Of a stretch of DNA of 64,000 nucleotides, positions 62,601-64,000 are shown in pieces. Below the pieces are notes generated by a model. The model did no database searches. It was not told the DNA's origin and saw only the letters and a program-made list of their open reading frames with translations. A program made the translations under genes and the position numbers. Each line of letters opens with the position of its first letter. Position 1 is the first letter of the stretch. The DNA comes from Cerrena zonata (taxonomy: Eukaryota; Basidiomycota; Agaricomycetes; Polyporales; Cerrenaceae). The stretch covers positions 1,488,001 to 1,552,000 of the forward strand of contig JASBNA010000003.1 of NCBI GenBank assembly GCA_038087015.1, in the 5' to 3' direction.

Positions 62601-63220
62601 TGGTCGACCCGGATTCTTTCACATCCCTCGCAGCCTACTCGGATGCAAGCTCGGGCCTTGGACTCGGGATCTGCATCAACAGTAGGTGGTTCGCCTGGCG
62701 CCTCATCGGAAACTGGAAGTCGGACGGCAGAGACATCGGTTGGGCAGAGGCTGTGGGATTCGAGATGTTGGTAAGACACTTAGTTGCTGCATCCAGACAA
62801 AAGCAAAACATCATCGTCTTTGGGGATAACCAGGGAGTCGTCCAAGGCTGGAGGAATGGTCGAAGCCGCTCAAAAGAGGTCAACAACGTCTTCAAGCGGA
62901 TTCGATCACTCTTGGATAACTCAGGCTTTGATGTCCAAGCCGAATACATCCAAAGCAAATCCAACCCAGCCGACGGACCCTCCCGAGGAAAGTTTCCTCC
63001 AATCGGCCTACTCCTCCCTCTCATCGAAATCCCATTACCTCTCCGAGAGTGGATCAAGCCATTCAGATTTGACGAACCCCGTCCTGCGAACCCCTCGATT
63101 CGATCCAATCATGAAGGAACACAGAACAGAGCAAACCACACAGCCCATTCACCGTCTCGAGAGCAGCAAGACCGTACCGATCATTTCTACCTCTCGAAGC
63201 AATTCGAAAGTCGTCCATAA
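50563..63220 (+). CDS. RT-RNase H ORF2 of the DIRS-like element, split by a chromovirus insertion
   Basis: Coding parts 50563-51465 and 62099-63220. If the insert and one target-site copy are disregarded, the two halves share one frame of 675 codons. ATG 50563 overlaps the Gag end. RT blocks include PFQCSPISLVPKP, a YRLVQNYSYP block, GAVRDVAEAYRNIPV (first catalytic Asp) and NWADDHNFF, where WADD replaces the usual YxDD. The second half holds the RT thumb/connection (KVQKLYGKLLHASSAI) and an RNase H with Asp in AYSDASSGLG, Asp in VFGDNQG and a final Asp in NPADGPSR. Interrupted, so not functional here. Confidence 0.87.
51461..51465. repeat. Target-site duplication ATGCT, left copy
   Basis: ATGCT immediately before the left LTR is repeated at 62094-62098 directly after the right LTR. 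Five base pairs is the normal Ty3/gypsy duplication. Confidence 0.95.
51466..51774 (-). repeat. Chromovirus 3' LTR (309 bp)
   Basis: Begins TGTTAAG and ends CTTAACA, a perfect 7 bp terminal inverted repeat with TG..CA ends. Matches 61785-62093 base for base on inspection. Contains the stop codon (51666-51668) of the SR-rich accessory ORF. Confidence 0.95.
51666..53165 (-). CDS. Accessory ORF B of the chromovirus: SR-repeat-rich protein running into the 3' LTR (unrecognised)
   Basis: 499 codons from a true ATG, between pol and the 3' LTR, same strand as pol. Residues ~1-135 are Arg/Ser/His/Tyr-rich with many RS and SR dipeptides, like SR splicing factors or nucleic-acid-binding arginine-rich tails. 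An acidic/Pro linker (~135-190) follows. Residues ~190-499 look like a folded, mostly helical domain with no motif I recognise (e.g. EQISHLVGLTSGQALFTTLDL, RDSIRRIWGTDSTLYPSYDE). The last ~36 codons and stop lie inside the 3' LTR. No membrane helix or signal peptide, so it is not an obvious envelope protein. Expression would need a spliced or separate transcript. Confidence 0.7.
   Translation of the reverse strand: MPRRGSSPYQSQRNGQPPSRWIRGRQDGRRGGYRYASRSPTHRHYDRYPSYERHSHRHYRVSSRSSTHSRSRRSSRHRSHQQRYQYCSRRHTSGRSFRGRSRSTSRQRGRSRSRSIRQERSRSARSNESSLSPQPRSATPSTYPTQPDQDDPTQADAETTLSRSSTPLEERLRSPTPMAVDETENGVPDAAPLSIFNLTRLPKDYVVGEQISHLVGLTSGQALFTTLDLYSTIEADYYVEYLMEEDPEVVCARYEWESDSGPLPLSTNPLRSPIPPLGIFEESPEFNYARRLLWLNYKSTHLQNSEHLGSARGAAVFAEEWRSRLSPGKRLRKLLKTSSSPSSEDLIGLGLLSYTQEDWDKEAWCLRTFHFRRDVELLLFRRHRKITESTLETRPREWAQLRDSIRRIWGTDSTLYPSYDEPQFLDHSDELYRERHWRALARLLRNSVLPPLLHERISLALGGSVKNEYVDTEVVVLEVLSSLSLLDFKRELNTFVSRT
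51775..51785 (-). other. Polypurine tract of the chromovirus
   Basis: On the element strand CTGGGGGGCAG directly abuts the start of the 3' LTR, the position expected for the plus-strand primer. Confidence 0.75.
53365..53871 (-). CDS. Accessory ORF A of the chromovirus (168 residues, unrecognised)
   Basis: ATG-started frame between pol (ends 54064) and accessory ORF B (starts 53165), same strand. The protein looks compact and mixed alpha/beta with several Cys/Tyr/His residues (KYCGFDSFCHIFELEPV, YRRLHYHLCHRYRK). No dUTPase, RNase H-like, envelope or zinc-knuckle signature that I recognise. It could be a separate protein or an exon of a larger spliced 3' product; no clear splice pair joins it to ORF B. 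Lower confidence because of modest length. Confidence 0.5.
   Translation of the reverse strand: MNSSPTVDCPSASVVGIDPNYQYLLVLQSALTSERVCKVGRKIRIFGVGWVTIKKYCGFDSFCHIFELEPVTFQILDDSLLFVRNVTTRFLVARPSTTDLPWYRRLHYHLCHRYRKTSVVPTRGEEYRRRFCTYWLSENTLPDLPSLVHTYSYSLHNDDDQISSAFSD
54064..61740 (-). CDS. Chromovirus Gag-Pol polyprotein with C-terminal chromodomain
   Basis: One uninterrupted frame, 2558 residues from the first in-frame ATG after the LTR. An N-terminal ~640-residue region of unknown function precedes Gag (~645-760, YLHLSGRAKQWW). Then a CCHC knuckle (CKVCGSPLHFDRDC, ~903), aspartic protease DSGAD (~1107), RT with LDALSGFTQITVAESDKEKT and YIDD (~1613), RNase H (YTDASN ~1760, TDHAALQW), integrase HHCC (H..H..CDVC ~2122-2163) and D,D,E core (DLITG, ADRDPRW, GQTERTNQT; ~2190-2283), then a chromodomain (~2495-2553, EYEVERLV.., LVRWKGCG). 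The frame remains open into the 5' LTR but without an ATG. Gag and Pol share one frame, so processing must be proteolytic. Confidence 0.95.
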   Translation of the reverse strand: MEASTLQINNALELRFPSSDQSLDEIDMPGGLTRASSILTSNPFDTEAATSTASTADLLLATIPSTSLSVSASPKSTSSTPPELPPKNDLPETGNDSVDPEEQLARSKADGKRVNTHIKRNLRKLLVRGRLPDHLRQPAEARALVRELLQSESPSQSSLYYIRMIMLRVLNENDIVDNHAKKKNERKYSLPGDYWHDVESYCELVESIVQGFLDLEGQGDHWEFDTFNDLLPTLRAAPTKSILFDVFLVIQSRLRQGLEIIAERKKLHMGKPEGSVVASTRSSFYDVSYNHRTVRQKVNRWLMRPDTKEVLQPSYREAIEASEKERAEGRTARNPFVPPVSAEARLNPPSNESVSRLDRLLESLVEGLEDESDEEVEELMNSEGNVPRVSSIGKRLPLINVVSPEGSKSSDKEELSPSRKRSSYRNPQFELPAQDSVTAAISLTDRKGRIPIRKTPVRTMVGSAAIPITEAAHDVLSSTYPSRRILSDRDKTKLPPPRQSDPSPAALDNLKLGQWDIPTKKDSGKPLSIASPKRNSLNPTGSDSNHPSVTNYGNVHAPVSRPGGRVPDGTSPPSHSSSSSSSSDDRGSRPGRSGHMRRDPPPDPPPGNASPLLAKSDPMSNRGSNRPLHEMYIDLKVPQAKIPSWDGSDDTMLTYLHEMSCLARMSQSMNLDLGACAYLHLSGRAKQWWTLISTDIQQNLTRSWWHFLEGIRDHFFTPAFRVELQNRYDTQEYRQRGHENESPYDFVYRRLILHRHIVSTLQEPVEEIEAVLLKAPASWRMLLHLDDPDITITGFVNDMNRKSKELINLARLSDPKYARNDNRPFVKIVKRSYAGDKLDYEVHESNESLASEPEERATSSSSLLVSSAFAASQDRKLTTTRRPPNGPKYPRDDSVVSRNKPSRPCKVCGSPLHFDRDCSRWKEWEVKRSVNQIDSSYDIPANEVEEIKYSEAYCALVLDSSNEANRSYGWAEALRENASLLRTSNNAKHRPSCEEVEDVHWKDRLPTLDATDSALLRATNDPEEILKEASSIERAAETNDYVFCASAHASSKIPEADVPRTKESPTSPQVISLNPVRKFENGRSAYGISALSIEAAVARKTADLTRIRMDSGADISLISAEFLESIPNAERPKIHQGLKMKLYQLTNGFRISGYVHLPIFVPSIEGPWLRFQTECYVVPGMTSPLLLGEDTQVNYELGVDRDVVEGSSIRVGKTGFSLPASSSNLPETPQFKVFGKAVESSFIRALTHRRKKHQRQRQRSNSSKVIARVAKDTIIPPHSCGNVPVERLSSPTQQWYAEKTILGQSDGSYLITTPCLLSAVSLRIPVSNPSTRPRILRKGEALAECHNPRTHFDASSPLLEKHAATVRSLIQERLKDENPTRTEEELTDTEPFLGPKTAETVDPVIYPSAQLADILDIGPDWPSEQRERLIDLLHRRQAAFGFDGRLGHNSDILFEIKLKEGQKPISIPMYAASPAKREVIDKQTDAWLAQEVIEPTDSPWAAPVVIVYRNGKPRFCIDYRKLNSATIRDEFPIPRQTEILQALSGAQVLSSLDALSGFTQITVAESDKEKTAFRSHRGLFQFRRLPFGLTNGPATFQRLMQKVLAPYLWLFTLVYIDDIVIYSKSWDEHLEHLDKVLGAIEKAGITLSPNKCHFGYSSILLLGQKVSRLGLSTHAEKVKAVSDLVRPTKVAELQTFLGMTVYFSAYIPYYSFIVSPLFNLLRKNVKWEWTAECEYAWEQAKLALQSAPILGHPMAGKPYRLYTDASNVALGCCLQQVQPIEIRDLRDTKVYHRLRKAFESGADVPSLVSKTTSVIQDIPTPSIWAAEFEDTTVYVERVIAYWSRTCKPAEKNYTTTEREALAAKEGLVRFQPFIEGEPTILITDHAALQWARTYENANKRLASWGAIFGAFRPNLDIIHRAGRVHSNVDPLSRLPRAPPDHISPVRDDIPAIVPDQSSMKAVESDAEARPALRATAALAQTTFPWEELLQPTTTHFRVGGAVETRGKTERAKQQTRETDAEEDTEIDDQFATDPKLSRTYSKLLVSMSADMISRFVDGYREDPFFRPKWKSSPNATIPQYHGQCFYKDDDGLLFLRVNNEPVRLCVPRTLVPTILSQTHDSPHEAAHEGPAKLAIRISSRMYWPTIREDTREYAQSCDVCQKTKPSRSNQAGLLHPNPVPTRPYEWVSLDLITGLPKSEGYDAVLVIVDRCTKHTQFLPCKGALNAVGFARLFIDHVVYNFGLPEHVIADRDPRWTSTFWKAVARELNLHMALSSSHHPQHDGQTERTNQTLEIMLRAYVSQERKSWAKFLKPLAHSYNSSVHSATGYSPYYLLYGLEPRGTWDFANNADRYTKRPQLATESAEEFVLDLELHRRRARDAMAHARAQMAKHYNKGKKPTVLKPGSRALVNPHTLELVDVKGTGKKLMQRWLGPFVVQERINDNVYRLHIPDTYPMNPTINVEHLRPYRESPSELLPGVERPEIPDPRQSDLRASEEYEVERLVAWRRNRSRKGRVEFLVRWKGCGPEDDTWQSAQDLRNASRVLRDYVKAHPEVPFSL
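61768..61783 (-). other. Candidate primer-binding site
   Basis: On the element strand TGGTGGACGCACTGGG starts one base after the 5' LTR. TGG complements a tRNA CCA end, and the next bases would pair an acceptor stem. The tRNA is not identified; it is not the usual initiator-Met type. Confidence 0.5.
61785..62093 (-). repeat. Chromovirus 5' LTR (309 bp)
   Basis: Same sequence and TGTTAAG..CTTAACA ends as the LTR at 51466-51774. Followed by the ATGCT duplication at 62094-62098, where the interrupted DIRS-like RT frame resumes. Confidence 0.95.
62094..62098. repeat. Target-site duplication ATGCT, right copy
   Basis: Pairs with 51461-51465 across the inserted chromovirus. Confidence 0.95.
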
Positions 63221-64000
63221 ACGCTTCTACAAACCCCTTCCCCAACCGAAGGGAACATCTGGCAAACCACGTCCTTACCAAGCGTCTCTCACCCCGACAC
63301 CGTCCCCTCTACGTCCACACTGTCGGGCAAAGGATCGTCTCAACAACTGGCTACCTCTGTCATCTACTCCCGCACAGCGAGGTCTCTTCTCTCCGGAAAA
63401 CCTCCAAAGGGTCAAATCCCTTCATTCCGGGGCCTGGAGTGATACCACTCATGAGGTATATGGGTCAGGTCTCCTCGTCTTTCATGTTTGGTGCGATCTC
63501 GTCGAAATTCCGGAGGAAAACCGTGCACCTGCCAGTTCCGACACGATAATACAATTCATCTCAGCCCTTGCCGGAGGTTATGCCGGCGATGCGATCAACA
63601 ACTACGTGGCGGGTGTCCGTGCATGGCACATCTTACACGACATCCCTTGGAACATGTCTCCTGAGCCCTACGGTAACGCGTTGAAAGCAGCTAACCTCGC
63701 CACTCCACCATCCTCACGCAAAAACCCAAGACCGCCTTGCCTCGCAAAGCACCTCGAGGTTTTAGGTTCATCTCTCAACTTGTCAAACCCCCTTGAGGCC
63801 GCAGTCTGGTCCTGTGCCACTGCGCTATTCTACGGCATGGCGAGATCCGGTGAACTAACAACTCCGAACCTGAAGGCCTTCGACTCCAACCTCCATCCGA
63901 CCATCGACAATGTCCGATATGACACGAACCCCAATGACCTCCAAGTGACGGTCATCCATCTGCCTTCCACTAAGGCTCGCCGTCGAGAGGGAAAAATGAC
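63111..64000 (+). CDS. Tyrosine recombinase ORF3 of the DIRS-like element, 3' end outside the window
   Basis: Open from ATG 63111 to the window end (~296 codons seen), overlapping the RT-RNase H frame by 110 bp in another frame. A basic N-terminus is followed by a helical SAM-like core-binding region (WSDTTHEVYGSGLLVFHVWC, then YVAGVRAWHILHDIPW) and the start of the catalytic domain with the first catalytic Arg in FYGMARSGEL and a candidate catalytic Lys in STKARR. The HxxR and Tyr boxes lie beyond base 64000. Role: integration of circular cDNA in DIRS-type elements. The start codon is inferred. Confidence 0.8.
   Translation, partial: MKEHRTEQTTQPIHRLESSKTVPIISTSRSNSKVVHKRFYKPLPQPKGTSGKPRPYQASLTPTPSPLRPHCRAKDRLNNWLPLSSTPAQRGLFSPENLQRVKSLHSGAWSDTTHEVYGSGLLVFHVWCDLVEIPEENRAPASSDTIIQFISALAGGYAGDAINNYVAGVRAWHILHDIPWNMSPEPYGNALKAANLATPPSSRKNPRPPCLAKHLEVLGSSLNLSNPLEAAVWSCATALFYGMARSGELTTPNLKAFDSNLHPTIDNVRYDTNPNDLQVTVIHLPSTKARRREGKM

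Larger units (their letters stand above)
48720..64000 (+). mobile_element. DIRS-like tyrosine-recombinase retrotransposon, right end beyond window
   Basis: Three staggered frames run on the plus strand: Gag-like (48993-50630, spliced), RT-RNase H (50563-63220, interrupted) and tyrosine recombinase (63111 to window end). Each frame overlaps the next by 68-110 bp, an arrangement known from DIRS/Ngaro elements, which use a YR instead of an integrase and have no LTRs. The left boundary is approximate: it lies between the HIS3 poly(A) signal and the Gag ATG. Terminal repeats cannot be confirmed because the right end is outside. A complete chromovirus is inserted at 51466-62093. Apart from that insertion, all three frames are open, so the element was probably intact when hit. 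Confidence 0.88.

Overview
The window comes from a filamentous basidiomycete, most likely an Agaricomycete. Nearly every gene is split by 45-75 bp GT-AG introns, genes are packed a few hundred bases apart on both strands, and the 3' quarter holds two retroelement types common in mushroom-forming fungi: a tyrosine-recombinase (DIRS-like) element and a chromodomain Ty3/gypsy element. Gene models below were spliced by hand from GT/AG sites, reading frame and protein-family fit. No alignment or RNA evidence was available.

Layout. 1-5317: tandem pair of paralogous CypX-type cytochrome P450s (the first cut by the window edge). 5858-7643: argininosuccinate lyase. 8104-9542: plasma-membrane syntaxin (Sso1-like). 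11392-11684: small AN1 zinc-finger protein. 12800-15509: cytosolic aspartate aminotransferase. 16507-21217: HEAT-repeat protein like PP4 regulatory subunit 1. 22122-23342: four-helix membrane protein. 23744-24531: IST1-like ESCRT protein, followed 56 bp later by a TBC-domain protein (24588-28281). 28480-29257 (-): PIG-H/Gpi15. 29996-31763: secreted GH5 exo-beta-1,3-glucanase. 32270-33834 (-): ALG3 mannosyltransferase. 34039-38601: TRAPP-II subunit Trs130/TRAPPC10. 38867-41041: WD40 protein Cmr1. 41209-41303 (-): intron-containing tRNA-Ser(GCT). 41445-43057: DEAD-box helicase Rrp3. 43330-45092 (-): membrane-anchored M24 (Xaa-Pro) peptidase. 45470-47374: CUE-AlkB-GRF fusion. 47718-48616: imidazoleglycerol-phosphate dehydratase (HIS3).

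From about 48.7 kb to the window end lies a DIRS-like YR retrotransposon (spliced Gag, RT-RNase H, tyrosine recombinase in three staggered overlapping frames). Its RT is interrupted at codon 301 by a complete 10.6 kb chromovirus (51466-62093, minus orientation) with identical-looking 309 bp LTRs, a 5 bp target duplication and an uninterrupted 2558-residue Gag-Pol ending in a chromodomain. The chromovirus also carries two extra ORFs between pol and its 3' LTR. One is SR-repeat-rich and runs into the LTR. This is the least familiar feature of the window.

Themes. Amino-acid synthesis (ASL, AAT, HIS3), secretory and membrane traffic (syntaxin, IST1, TBC, Trs130), ER glycosylation and GPI assembly (ALG3, PIG-H), wall remodelling (GH5) and DNA maintenance (Cmr1, AlkB) are mixed without an obvious cluster logic beyond the P450 tandem pair. 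Three housekeeping genes (ASL, ALG3, HIS3) carry small frame or splice lesions in this sequence, while most neighbours and the transposons are open throughout. That pattern is either base-level sequence error or real decay of this haplotype.
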